From Streptococcus oralis Uo5 (GTDB lineage: Bacteria; Bacillota; Bacilli; Lactobacillales; Streptococcaceae): DNA of 64,000 bases. Shown in pieces: positions 18,419 to 26,582 of this stretch. Below the pieces are notes generated by a model. That model ran no database searches. It was not told where the DNA came from and saw only the letters and a program-made list of their open reading frames with translations. Both the position numbers and the translations under genes were made by a program. The stretch is from assembly GCF_000253155.1 (NCBI RefSeq), contig NC_015291.1, positions 777,001 to 841,000 of the forward strand. Direction: 5' to 3'. Positions within the stretch are counted from its first letter, which is position 1. Every line of letters starts with the position of its first letter.

Positions 18419-20899
18419 ATGAGTAACATTCAAAACATGTCCCTTGAGGACATCATGGGAGAGCGCTTTGGTCGCTACTCCAAGTATATTATTCAAGACC
18501 GGGCTTTGCCAGACATTCGGGATGGTTTGAAGCCGGTTCAGCGTCGCATTCTTTATTCGATGAATAAGGATGGCAATACTTTTGACAAGAGCTACCGTAA
18601 GTCTGCCAAGTCTGTCGGGAATATCATGGGGAATTTCCACCCACACGGTGACAGTTCCATCTATGATGCCATGGTCCGTATGTCTCAGGACTGGAAAAAT
18701 CGTGAGATTCTAGTTGAAATGCACGGTAACAACGGTTCTATGGACGGAGATCCGCCGGCGGCTATGCGTTATACAGAGGCACGTTTGTCTGAGATTGCAG
18801 GTTATCTCCTTCAGGACATCGAGAAAAAGACCGTTCCTTTTGCGTGGAACTTTGACGATACCGAGAAAGAACCAACTGTCTTACCAGCAGCCTTTCCCAA
18901 CCTTTTGGTCAATGGTTCGACTGGGATTTCAGCTGGATATGCTACGGACATTCCACCACATAATTTGGCCGAAGTTATCGATGCGACAGTCTACATGATT
19001 GACCACCCAACTGCCAAGGTGGATAAGCTGATGGAATTCTTGCCTGGACCAGATTTCCCGACTGGAGGGATTATCCAAGGCCGTGACGAAATCAAAAAGG
19101 CCTATGAAACTGGGAAAGGGCGCGTGGCCGTTCGCTCTAAGACGGAGATTGAAAAGCTAAAAGGTGGTAAGGAACAAATCGTTATCACTGAAATTCCTTA
19201 TGAAATCAATAAGGCCAATCTGGTCAAGAAAATCGACGATGTTCGTGTCAATAACAAGGTGGCAGGGATCGCTGAGGTTCGTGATGAGTCTGACCGTGAC
19301 GGTCTTCGTATCGCTATTGAACTTAAGAAAGATGCTAATACCGAGCTCGTTCTTAACTATCTCTTCAAATACACCGACCTGCAAATCAACTACAACTTTA
19401 ACATGGTGGCGATTGACAATTTCACACCTCGTCAGGTTGGGATTGTCCCAATCCTGTCTAGCTATATCGCCCACCGTCGTGAAGTGATTTTGGCGCGTTC
19501 ACGCTTTGACAAGGAAAAGGCTGAGAAACGTCTTCACATCGTTGAAGGTTTAATTCGCGTGATTTCGATTTTGGATGAAGTCATTGCCCTTATCCGTGCT
19601 TCTGAGAACAAAGCTGACGCCAAGGAAAACCTCAAGGTCAGCTATGAGTTTACAGAAGAGCAGGCTGAAGCTATCGTGACCTTGCAACTTTACCGTTTGA
19701 CCAATACAGACGTGGTTGTCTTGCAGGAAGAAGAAGCAGAACTTCGTGAAAAGATTGCCATGCTTGCGGCTATCATTAGTGATGAACGGACTATGTACAA
19801 TCTCATGAAGAAAGAACTTCGTGAGGTCAAGAAGAAATTTGCGACACCACGTTTGAGTACTTTGGAAGATACTGCGAAAGCAATCGAGATTGACACAGCT
19901 AGTTTGATTGCCGAGGAAGATACCTATGTCAGCGTGACTAAGGCAGGTTATATCAAGCGTACCAGTCCACGTTCCTTTGCAGCATCCACTCTGGAAGAAA
20001 TTGGCAAGCGTGATGATGATCGTTTGATCTTTGTTCAATCTGCCAAGACAACCCAGCATCTCTTGATGTTCACGACTCTTGGGAATGTCATCTATCGACC
20101 AATCCACGAATTGGCAGATATTCGTTGGAAGGATATCGGTGAGCACTTGAGCCAAACCATTACCAACTTTGAAACTAACGAAGAAATCCTTTATGCAGAA
20201 GTCGTGGATCAGTTTGATGATGCGACAACCTACTTTGCAGCAACTCGCCTTGGTCAAATCAAACGCGTAGAACGCAAAGAATTCTCTCCATGGCGGACCT
20301 ACAAGTCGAAGTCTGTTAAGTATGCTAAGCTCAAAGACGAGACAGACCAGATTGTAGCAGTAGCACCAATCAAACTGGATGATGTTCTCTTGATTAGTCA
20401 AAATGGTTATGCCCTTCGTTTTAATATCGAAGAGGTTCCGGTTGTTAGTGCCAAGGCTGCGGGTGTCAAGGCTATGAACCTGAAAGCAGATGATGCACTT
20501 CAGGCTGCCTTTATCTGTAACACCTCATCCTTCTACCTCTTGACCCAACGCGGTAGTTTAAAACGTGTTTCTATCGACGAAATTCCAGCAACCAGCCGTG
20601 CCAAACGAGGCCTACAAGTCTTGCGTGAGTTGAAAAACAAACCGCACCGAGTCTTCTTGGCTGGAGCAGTTGCAGAGCAAGGTTTCGTTGGTGATCTTTT
20701 TAGTACAGAAATGGAAGAAAACGATCAAACGCTCCTTGTCCAATCGAACAAGGGAACAATCTATGAGAGTCGATTGCAAGACCTCAACTTGTCAGAACGT
20801 ACTAGCAATGGAAGCTTTATTTCAGACACCATTTCAGATGAAGAAGTTTTCGATGCTTACCTCAAAGAAGTCTTTAAAGAGGATAAAGCGAATTCATAA
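18419..20899 (+). CDS. parC: DNA topoisomerase IV subunit A
   Basis: The DNA-cleaving subunit of topoisomerase IV. The 826 residues run from MSNIQNMSLEDIMGERFGRY through the winged-helix/tower core with active tyrosine in AAMRYTEARL (Tyr118) to a C-terminal beta-pinwheel. The quinolone-resistance positions are the sensitive type: Ser79 and Asp83 in [12 protein letters not shown], and Lys137. Position 52 is Gly (KDGNTF), where the remembered pneumococcal sequence has Ser. The ATG at 18419 fits the family start. An in-frame TTG at 18392 is less likely, and neither has a clear Shine-Dalgarno site. Confidence 0.96.
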   Translation: MSNIQNMSLEDIMGERFGRYSKYIIQDRALPDIRDGLKPVQRRILYSMNKDGNTFDKSYRKSAKSVGNIMGNFHPHGDSSIYDAMVRMSQDWKNREILVEMHGNNGSMDGDPPAAMRYTEARLSEIAGYLLQDIEKKTVPFAWNFDDTEKEPTVLPAAFPNLLVNGSTGISAGYATDIPPHNLAEVIDATVYMIDHPTAKVDKLMEFLPGPDFPTGGIIQGRDEIKKAYETGKGRVAVRSKTEIEKLKGGKEQIVITEIPYEINKANLVKKIDDVRVNNKVAGIAEVRDESDRDGLRIAIELKKDANTELVLNYLFKYTDLQINYNFNMVAIDNFTPRQVGIVPILSSYIAHRREVILARSRFDKEKAEKRLHIVEGLIRVISILDEVIALIRASENKADAKENLKVSYEFTEEQAEAIVTLQLYRLTNTDVVVLQEEEAELREKIAMLAAIISDERTMYNLMKKELREVKKKFATPRLSTLEDTAKAIEIDTASLIAEEDTYVSVTKAGYIKRTSPRSFAASTLEEIGKRDDDRLIFVQSAKTTQHLLMFTTLGNVIYRPIHELADIRWKDIGEHLSQTITNFETNEEILYAEVVDQFDDATTYFAATRLGQIKRVERKEFSPWRTYKSKSVKYAKLKDETDQIVAVAPIKLDDVLLISQNGYALRFNIEEVPVVSAKAAGVKAMNLKADDALQAAFICNTSSFYLLTQRGSLKRVSIDEIPATSRAKRGLQVLRELKNKPHRVFLAGAVAEQGFVGDLFSTEMEENDQTLLVQSNKGTIYESRLQDLNLSERTSNGSFISDTISDEEVFDAYLKEVFKEDKANS

Positions 20900-20901
20900 A
20901 A

Positions 20902-20930
20902 AAATCAGTCCAGAGGGCTGATTTCTTTTG
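20902..20930 (+). terminator. parC terminator
   Basis: AAATCAGTCC / GGGCTGATTT, a 10-bp stem with a 3-base loop and CTTTT tail. Confidence 0.85.
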
Positions 20931-20939
20931 TGTTGAAAA

Positions 20940-20954
20940 AATTTTCAGAAAATT
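20940..20954 (+). promoter_or_regulatory. CodY box upstream of ilvE
   Basis: AATTTTCAGAAAATT matches the CodY consensus AATTTTCWGAAAATT at all 15 positions. It lies 11 bases before the ilvE -35 box, as expected for control of branched-chain amino acid metabolism by CodY. Confidence 0.9.
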
Positions 20955-20965
20955 ACAAATAATAC

Positions 20966-20993
20966 TTGAAATTTTACTAGAAAAGTGTAGAAT
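20966..20993 (+). promoter_or_regulatory. ilvE promoter
   Basis: TTGAAA, 16-bp spacer, TAGAAT, about 36 bases before the ilvE start. Confidence 0.65.
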
Positions 20994-21029
20994 AGAACAC
21001 ATAGCTTGAATAGTATAAAGGAGAAACAC

Positions 21030-22052
21030 ATGACAGTTGCAATTGATTGGGAAAATCTTGGCTTTGCTTATATGAAATTACCTTACCGTTATATCGCTCA
21101 CTACAAAAATGGTCAATGGGATCAAGGAGAATTGACAGAGGATGCAACCTTGCATATTTCAGAGTCTTCTCCAAGTCTCCACTATGGACAGCAAGCATTT
21201 GAGGGATTGAAAGCCTATTGTACCAAGGATGGTAGCGTTCAACTGTTCCGTCCTGACGAAAATGCCAAGCGTCTGCAACGTACTTGCGACCGTCTCTTGA
21301 TGCCACAAGTTCCGACAGAAATGTTTGTAGAAGCTTGTAAAGCAGTTGTGCGTGCAAATGAAGAATACGTCCCACCATATGGAACAGGTGGAACCCTTTA
21401 TCTTCGTCCACTTTTGATTGGTGTTGGGGATATTATCGGGGTTAAACCAGCAGAAGAGTATATTTTCACCATCTTTGCTATGCCAGTTGGGAATTACTTT
21501 AAAGGTGGTTTAGTCCCAACAAACTTCTTGATTCAGGATGAATACGACCGTGCCGCTCCAAATGGTACAGGTGCGGCCAAAGTAGGTGGAAACTATGCTG
21601 CTAGTCTTCTACCAGGTAAAATGGCAAAATCACGTAATTTTTCAGATGTTATCTACCTAGATCCAGCTACCCACACCAAGATTGAGGAAGTCGGATCAGC
21701 CAACTTCTTTGGAATCACAGAGAACAACGAATTTGTTACGCCATTGAGTCCATCCATCTTGCCATCTATTACCAAGTATTCTTTGCTTTACTTGGCAGAA
21801 CACCGCTTGGGCTTGACACCGATTGAAGGTGATGTTCCAATTGATAATTTGGATCGTTTTGTAGAGGCAGGTGCTTGTGGAACAGCAGCGGTTATTTCGC
21901 CAATTGGAGGCATCCAACATGGCGATGATTTCCATGTTTTCTATAGTGAAACAGAAGTAGGTCCTGTGACACGTAAACTCTATGATGAATTGACTGGTAT
22001 CCAATTTGGTGATGTAGATGCACCTGAAGGATGGATTGTCAAAGTGGACTAA
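21030..22052 (+). CDS. ilvE: Branched-chain amino acid aminotransferase
   Basis: PLP enzyme interconverting Leu, Ile and Val with their keto acids using glutamate/2-oxoglutarate. The 340 residues have the class IV aminotransferase fold. The PLP lysine lies in the AAKVGGNYAAS region, and the C-terminal phosphate-binding loop is EAGACGTAAVISPIGG. The start is MTVAIDWENLGF at 21030 behind AAGGAGAAA; the upstream in-frame ATG at 21006 has no Shine-Dalgarno site and precedes the typical family start. A perfect CodY box precedes its promoter. It is monocistronic, with a terminator directly after. Confidence 0.96.
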   Translation: MTVAIDWENLGFAYMKLPYRYIAHYKNGQWDQGELTEDATLHISESSPSLHYGQQAFEGLKAYCTKDGSVQLFRPDENAKRLQRTCDRLLMPQVPTEMFVEACKAVVRANEEYVPPYGTGGTLYLRPLLIGVGDIIGVKPAEEYIFTIFAMPVGNYFKGGLVPTNFLIQDEYDRAAPNGTGAAKVGGNYAASLLPGKMAKSRNFSDVIYLDPATHTKIEEVGSANFFGITENNEFVTPLSPSILPSITKYSLLYLAEHRLGLTPIEGDVPIDNLDRFVEAGACGTAAVISPIGGIQHGDDFHVFYSETEVGPVTRKLYDELTGIQFGDVDAPEGWIVKVD

Positions 22053-22069
22053 AAGACATGAAGTAAAGA

Positions 22070-22112
22070 AGAACTCCATAGCAGTTGTAAGGACTGAAAT
22101 GGAGTTTTTTCT
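22070..22112 (+). terminator. ilvE terminator
   Basis: AACTCCAT / ATGGAGTT outer stem with an inner CAGT/ACTG pairing, followed by TTTTTT. Confidence 0.85.
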
Positions 22113-22164
22113 TGCTAGTTTGAGCATTTTCTTGTACAATAGAAAAAGTGAAAAGAGGTACAGA

Positions 22165-22395
22165 ATGAGTAAAAAAGATAAGAAAATTGAAATTCAATTA
22201 ACGGATGCAAAAGTGACTGTTGGAAAAGACAGCTATGAAGGATACGTTTTGACGATCGGGAAAAAGGTTATTGGGGAAATTGCCGAATTAGATAGCCAAT
22301 TTGCCATCATAAAGAATGGAAATGTCGATAGTTTTTATAAAAAACTTGAAAAAGCTGTGGAAATTTTGATTGAAAACTATAATTTGACAAAATAA
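22165..22395 (+). CDS. DUF2969 family protein
   Basis: A 76-residue soluble protein (MSKKDKKIEIQLTD...) that fits the DUF2969 family of Lactobacillales, small beta-rich proteins of unknown function. The start is ATG at 22165 behind AAGAGG, with TACAAT as a probable -10 (22135-22140). The open frame continues upstream through the ilvE terminator but has no start site there. The family name is recalled from similarity and is moderately certain. It ends just before the tRNA promoter. Confidence 0.72.
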   Translation: MSKKDKKIEIQLTDAKVTVGKDSYEGYVLTIGKKVIGEIAELDSQFAIIKNGNVDSFYKKLEKAVEILIENYNLTK

Positions 22396-22398
22396 TAC

Positions 22399-22427
22399 TT
22401 GTTTTATTGAAAATTTCATGATATAAT
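22399..22427 (+). promoter_or_regulatory. tRNA operon promoter
   Basis: TTGTTT, 17-bp spacer ending in TGA, then TATAAT (extended -10), 17 bases before tRNA-Tyr. Confidence 0.7.
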
Positions 22428-22444
22428 AGTTCTCGTTAAACATT

Positions 22445-22525
22445 GGAGAGATAGCGAAGAGGCTAAACGCGGCGGACTGTAAATCCGCTCCTTCGGGTTC
22501 GGGGGTTCGAATCCCTCTCTCTCCA
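22445..22525 (+). tRNA. tRNA-Tyr (GTA)
   Basis: The acceptor stem GGAGAGA pairs with TCTCTCC. The anticodon loop is CTGTAAA with anticodon GTA. The long variable arm is that of bacterial tRNA-Tyr, and the T arm contains GGTTCGAATCC. CCA is not encoded after the discriminator A. Confidence 0.96.
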
Positions 22526-22533
22526 TTCATCAA

Positions 22534-22605
22534 TGGGGTATAGCCAAGCGGTAAGGCAAGGGACTTTGACTCCCTCATGCGTTGGTTCGAATCCAGCTAC
22601 CCCAG
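22534..22605 (+). tRNA. tRNA-Gln (TTG)
   Basis: The acceptor stem TGGGGTA pairs with TACCCCA and discriminator G follows. The anticodon loop is CTTTGAC with anticodon TTG. It lies 8 bases after tRNA-Tyr and is surely co-transcribed with it. CCA is not encoded. Confidence 0.96.
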
Positions 22606-22635
22606 TTCTTAGGTAATAAATTCAAGATAAAAAGA

Positions 22636-22662
22636 AAAATATCTTAGGGTATTTTATTTTTA
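22636..22662 (+). terminator. Probable tRNA operon terminator
   Basis: AAAATATC / GGTATTTT with loop TTAG, followed by ATTTTT. The stem is AT-rich and includes a G-U pair. Confidence 0.5.
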
Positions 22663-22747
22663 TAATTGAAAGACGTGAACGATATGAACATGTCTTTGCG
22701 GGTGCTTAGGAAAAAAATTATAAGTATGTCAAGTTTGGAAAAACTTG
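22661..22747 (+). promoter_or_regulatory. rpsA promoter region and leader hairpin
   Basis: TATAAT at 22661-22666 is the best -10 before rpsA; no clear -35 was seen. The leader carries a perfect hairpin CAAGTTT-GGAA-AAACTTG (22730-22747) ending a few bases before the Shine-Dalgarno site TTGGAGGA. The position suggests a role in translation control of S1; this is inference. Confidence 0.45.
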
Positions 22748-22767
22748 ATTGTTGGAGGATTTTTTAG

Positions 22768-23970
22768 ATGAACGAATTTGAAGATTTGCTAAATAGCGTT
22801 AGCCAAGTTGAGCCTGGTGATGTTGTTAGTGCTGAAGTATTGACAGTTGATGCGACTCAAGCTAACGTTGCAATCTCTGGGACTGGTGTTGAAGGTGTCT
22901 TGACTCTTCGCGAATTGACAAACGATCGCGATGCAGATATCAATGACTTTGTGAAAGTAGGAGAAGTATTGGATGTTCTTGTACTTCGTCAAGTAGTTGG
23001 TAAAGATACTGATACAGTAACATACCTTGTATCTAAAAAACGCCTTGAAGCTCGCAAAGCATGGGACAAACTTGTAGGACGCGAAGAAGAAGTTGTTACT
23101 GTTAAAGGAACTCGTGCCGTTAAAGGTGGACTTTCAGTAGAATTTGAAGGTGTTCGTGGATTTATCCCAGCTTCAATGTTGGATACTCGTTTCGTACGTA
23201 ACACTGAGCGTTTCGTAGGTCAAGAATTTGATGCTAAAATCAAGGAAGTTGATCCTAAAGAAAACCGCTTCATCCTTTCACGTCGTGAAGTTGTTGAAGC
23301 AGCTACTGCAGCAGCTCGTGCTGAAGTATTTGGTAAATTGGCTGTTGGTGATGTCGTAACTGGTAAAGTTGCTCGTATCACTAGCTTTGGTGCTTTCATC
23401 GACCTTGGTGGTGTTGATGGATTGGTTCACTTGACTGAATTGTCACACGAACGTAACGTATCACCTAAATCAGTTGTAACTGTTGGTGAAGAAATCGAAG
23501 TGAAGATCCTTGATCTTAACGAAGAAGAAGGACGCGTATCACTTTCACTTAAAGCAACAACACCTGGACCATGGGATGGCGTTGAGCAAAAATTGGCTAA
23601 AGGTGATGTAGTAGAAGGAACAGTTAAACGTTTGACTGACTTCGGTGCATTTGTTGAAGTATTGCCAGGTATCGATGGACTTGTTCACGTATCACAAATT
23701 TCACACAAACGTATCGAAAATCCAAAAGAAGCTCTTACTGTTGGTCAAGAAGTTACTGTTAAAGTCCTTGATGTTAACGCTGACGCAGAACGTGTATCAC
23801 TTTCTATCAAAGCTCTTGAAGAGCGTCCAGCTCAAGAAGAAGGACAAAAAGAAGAAAAACGTGCTGCTCGTCCACGTCGTCCAAAACGTCAAGAAAAACG
23901 TGATTTCGAACTTCCAGAAACACAAACAGGATTCTCAATGGCTGACTTGTTCGGTGATATCGAACTTTAA
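22768..23970 (+). CDS. rpsA: 30S ribosomal protein S1 (four S1 domains)
   Basis: RNA-binding protein with four S1 OB-fold repeats, at about residues 16-85, 102-170, 187-257 and 272-344 (GDVVSAEVLTVD, VKGTRAVKGGLSVEFEG, GDVVTGKVARITSFGAFIDLG, GDVVEGTVKRLTDFGAFVEV). A charged Lys/Arg/Glu-rich tail (EEGQKEEKRAARPRRPKRQ) follows. Firmicute S1 is about 400 residues, shorter than the six-domain enterobacterial form, and its ribosome association is weaker. The start is ATG behind TTGGAGGA. Codon use is that of a highly expressed gene. Confidence 0.95.
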   Translation: MNEFEDLLNSVSQVEPGDVVSAEVLTVDATQANVAISGTGVEGVLTLRELTNDRDADINDFVKVGEVLDVLVLRQVVGKDTDTVTYLVSKKRLEARKAWDKLVGREEEVVTVKGTRAVKGGLSVEFEGVRGFIPASMLDTRFVRNTERFVGQEFDAKIKEVDPKENRFILSRREVVEAATAAARAEVFGKLAVGDVVTGKVARITSFGAFIDLGGVDGLVHLTELSHERNVSPKSVVTVGEEIEVKILDLNEEEGRVSLSLKATTPGPWDGVEQKLAKGDVVEGTVKRLTDFGAFVEVLPGIDGLVHVSQISHKRIENPKEALTVGQEVTVKVLDVNADAERVSLSIKALEERPAQEEGQKEEKRAARPRRPKRQEKRDFELPETQTGFSMADLFGDIEL

Positions 23971-23986
23971 TCAAATTGATAATCAC

Positions 23987-24017
23987 AAAATCCTTTGTTT
24001 AAAACAAGGGATTTTTC
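23987..24017 (+). terminator. rpsA terminator
   Basis: AAAATCCTTTGTTT pairs with AAACAAGGGATTTTT (one G-U), followed by CTTTT. Confidence 0.85.
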
Positions 24018-24037
24018 TTTTGTCTCTTTCCCATTTT

Positions 24038-24046
24038 TGATATAAT
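24038..24046 (+). promoter_or_regulatory. Extended -10 promoter of msrC
   Basis: TGA-TATAAT ends exactly six bases before the msrC ATG, placing +1 at or next to the start codon. No Shine-Dalgarno site is present. Confidence 0.7.
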
Positions 24047-24052
24047 AGTTCT

Positions 24053-24550
24053 ATGTTAGATTCAGAAAAACAATCACAATATCAATTGTTAAATGAGGAA
24101 CTCTCTTATTTACTTGAAGGTGAGAGCAATGTTCTTGCCAATCTTTCGAATGCTAGTGCCCTTCTAAAATCTCGCTTTCCGAATACTGTATTTGCAGGTT
24201 TTTATCTGTTTGATGGTAGCGAATTGGTTTTAGGGCCTTTTCAGGGCGGCGTTTCTTGCATTCGTATTCCGCTCGGGAAGGGCGTGTGTGGAGAAGCTGC
24301 TGAGTTTCAAGAGACTGTTTTAGTTGGCGATGTAAGTACCTATCCAAACTACATTTCTTGCGATAGTATGGCAAAGAGTGAAATCGTAGTTCCCATGCTC
24401 AAGAATGGTCGATTGCTAGGTGTTTTAGACCTGGATTCTTCACTTATCGATGATTACAATGCTGTTGACCGTGATTACTTGGAACAATTTGTCGCTATTT
24501 TGCTTGAGAAGACAGAATGGGACTTTACGATGTTTGAGGAGAAAGCCTAA
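24053..24550 (+). CDS. msrC: GAF-domain free methionine-R-sulfoxide reductase
   Basis: Reduces free methionine-(R)-sulfoxide using thioredoxin. The 165 residues are a single GAF domain with the three cysteines expected of fRMsr: Cys69 (GGVSCIRI), Cys79 (GKGVCGEA) and Cys103 ([14 protein letters not shown]). The C-terminal [10 protein letters not shown] is the usual GAF signature. The mRNA is probably leaderless (see promoter). The stop overlaps the dnaX ATG by one base (TAATG), so it leads a two-gene operon with dnaX. Confidence 0.9.
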   Translation: MLDSEKQSQYQLLNEELSYLLEGESNVLANLSNASALLKSRFPNTVFAGFYLFDGSELVLGPFQGGVSCIRIPLGKGVCGEAAEFQETVLVGDVSTYPNYISCDSMAKSEIVVPMLKNGRLLGVLDLDSSLIDDYNAVDRDYLEQFVAILLEKTEWDFTMFEEKA

Positions 24551-26208
24551 TGTATCAAGCACTTTATCGAAAATATAGAAGCCAGACTTTTTCACAACTG
24601 GTAGGTCAAGAGGTTGTGGCTAAAACCCTAAAACAAGCAGTTGAGCAGGAAAAGATTAGTCATGCCTATCTTTTCTCGGGCCCTCGTGGAACTGGGAAGA
24701 CCAGTGTAGCCAAGATTTTTGCCAAGGCTATGAACTGTCCGAATCAAGTGGACGGAGAACCATGTAATAACTGTTATATCTGCCAGGCAGTGACAGAAGG
24801 TAGTTTAGAAGATGTTATCGAAATGGATGCGGCTTCGAATAACGGAGTCGATGAGATCCGTGAAATTCGTGATAAATCTACTTACGCTCCTAGTTTAGCA
24901 CGTTATAAGGTCTATATCATAGACGAGGTTCATATGTTGTCTACAGGAGCTTTTAATGCGCTTTTGAAGACCCTAGAGGAACCAACTCAAAATGTTGTCT
25001 TTATCTTGGCGACCACCGAATTGCACAAAATTCCAGCAACTATTTTATCGCGTGTCCAACGTTTTGAGTTTAAATCAATTCGAACGCAAGATATTAAGGA
25101 CCATATCCAAGCTATTTTGTCAAAAGAAAATATCAGTTCTGAACCAGATGCTGTGGAAATCATTGCTAGACGAGCTGAAGGTGGGATGCGGGATGCCTTG
25201 TCTATTCTGGACCAAGCCTTGAGTTTGACTCAAGGGAATGCTTTAACTACAGCTATCTCTGAGGAGATTACAGGCACCATTAGTCTATCAGCTCTAGATG
25301 ACTATGTGGCTGCTTTGGCCCAACAGGATGTCCCCAAAGCACTCGATTCTTTGAATCTTTTGTTTGAAAATGGCAAGAGCATGACTCGTTTTGTGACGGA
25401 TCTCTTGCAGTATTTGCGGGATCTACTGGTTGTTCAGACAGGTGGCGAAAATACTCATCATAGTCCAGTTTTTATGGACAATCTAGCTCTTTCTCAGGAA
25501 AGTCTCTTTGAAATGATTCGAATAGCGACTGTGAGCTTGGCAGATATGAAAGCAAGCCTACAACCTAAGATTTATGCTGAGATGATGACCATTCGTTTAG
25601 CTGAGATTAAGCCCGAACCAGTGCTTTCAGAAGCTGTCGAAAGTGAGATTTCTGCACTGAGACAGGAAGTAGCTCGTCTTAAACAAGAACTTGCAAATGT
25701 TGAAACGGTGCCTAAACAAGTGGCGCCAATCCCTAGTCGTCCAGCCACTTCCAAGACAGTCTATCGAGTAGACCGTAATAAAGTTCAGGCTATCCTACAA
25801 GAAGCTGTTGAAAATCCTGAATTGGCACGGCAAAACTTGATTCGCCTCCAGAATGCATGGGGAGAAGTGATCGAAAGCTTAGCTGGTCCTGATAAGGCTC
25901 TGCTTGTTGGTTCTCAACCAGTTGCGGCAAACGAACACCATGCTATTTTAGCCTTTGAGTCTAATTTCAATGCAGGGCAAACCATGAAACGGGATAACCT
26001 CAATACCATGTTTGGCAATATTCTCAGCCAGGCGGCTGGATTTTCACCTGAAATCCTGGCAATTTCCCTAGAGGAATGGAAAGAAGTTCGAGCAGCATTT
26101 TCAGCTAGAAACAAGTCTTCTCAATCAGATCAAGAGGTAGAAGAAGAAAGCCTGATTCCAGAGGGATTTGAATTTCTGGCTGATAAAGTCATGGTCGAAG
26201 AAGACTAA
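24550..26208 (+). CDS. dnaX: DNA polymerase III subunit gamma/tau
   Basis: AAA+ clamp-loader subunit of the replisome. The 552 residues have Walker A GPRGTGKTSVAK (about residues 44-55), the four-cysteine zinc module around C64...CNNCYICQ (to about 82), Walker B YIIDEVHML and the sensor/lid region KTLEEPTQNVVFILATTE. Domain III and a shorter tau-like C-terminus follow. No obvious slippery frameshift signal was recognised. It begins at the last base of msrC. Confidence 0.95.
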   Translation: MYQALYRKYRSQTFSQLVGQEVVAKTLKQAVEQEKISHAYLFSGPRGTGKTSVAKIFAKAMNCPNQVDGEPCNNCYICQAVTEGSLEDVIEMDAASNNGVDEIREIRDKSTYAPSLARYKVYIIDEVHMLSTGAFNALLKTLEEPTQNVVFILATTELHKIPATILSRVQRFEFKSIRTQDIKDHIQAILSKENISSEPDAVEIIARRAEGGMRDALSILDQALSLTQGNALTTAISEEITGTISLSALDDYVAALAQQDVPKALDSLNLLFENGKSMTRFVTDLLQYLRDLLVVQTGGENTHHSPVFMDNLALSQESLFEMIRIATVSLADMKASLQPKIYAEMMTIRLAEIKPEPVLSEAVESEISALRQEVARLKQELANVETVPKQVAPIPSRPATSKTVYRVDRNKVQAILQEAVENPELARQNLIRLQNAWGEVIESLAGPDKALLVGSQPVAANEHHAILAFESNFNAGQTMKRDNLNTMFGNILSQAAGFSPEILAISLEEWKEVRAAFSARNKSSQSDQEVEEESLIPEGFEFLADKVMVEED

Positions 26209-26220
26209 AAGTGGATTTCA

Positions 26221-26229
26221 TGGTACAAT
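26221..26229 (+). promoter_or_regulatory. Extended -10 promoter of the DUF3272 gene
   Basis: TGG-TACAAT ends exactly six bases before the ATG at 26236; there is no Shine-Dalgarno site. Confidence 0.6.
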
Positions 26230-26235
26230 AATCCT

Positions 26236-26430
26236 ATGACTAGACAACAATTTATCGTGATAGCACTATTTACCGCTGCTGAGACTTATTTTTTTAATGA
26301 AGCTTGGATGACTGGTCGCTATTTCATGGCAGCCTTTTGGGCCATTCTACTTTTTCGAAATTTTAGATTAAGTTATGTAATGGGGAAAATAGTAGATGCC
26401 ATTGATCAGCACCTAAACCGCAAGGATTAG
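26236..26430 (+). CDS. DUF3272 family small membrane protein
   Basis: A 64-residue protein with two hydrophobic stretches (about residues 5-18 and 26-42) and a polar C-terminus (DAIDQHLNRKD). It fits the streptococcal DUF3272 family, of unknown function; the family name is from recall. It lies 27 bases after dnaX, with an own promoter placed for a leaderless mRNA, and a terminator follows 22 bases after its stop. Confidence 0.7.
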   Translation: MTRQQFIVIALFTAAETYFFNEAWMTGRYFMAAFWAILLFRNFRLSYVMGKIVDAIDQHLNRKD

Positions 26431-26452
26431 TCACTAGCTTCTAAACAAAATC

Positions 26453-26474
26453 AAAGCCTTTTAGGCTTTTTTTT
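26453..26474 (+). terminator. Terminator after the DUF3272 gene
   Basis: AAAGCCT / AGGCTTT with a 3-base loop and TTTTT tail. Confidence 0.85.
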
Positions 26475-26582
26475 GTTATACTAGTAGAGTATATTTATGG
26501 ACCTTTTCTTGTATTTTTTAGAGAAATGTAAGTGATTTCTTTAAGGATAAAGGAAGTAGGCCAGAAAAAGAAAGGAACTATC

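Noticed and set aside
19550..20401. A 283-codon minus-strand open frame inside parC
   Set aside because: It is the mirror of parC third-codon composition, with no ribosome site and no recognisable domain.
24550..26208. Programmed frameshift in dnaX yielding gamma from tau
   Set aside because: No A-run slippery heptamer with a following hairpin was seen in the expected region; the single long frame is sufficient.
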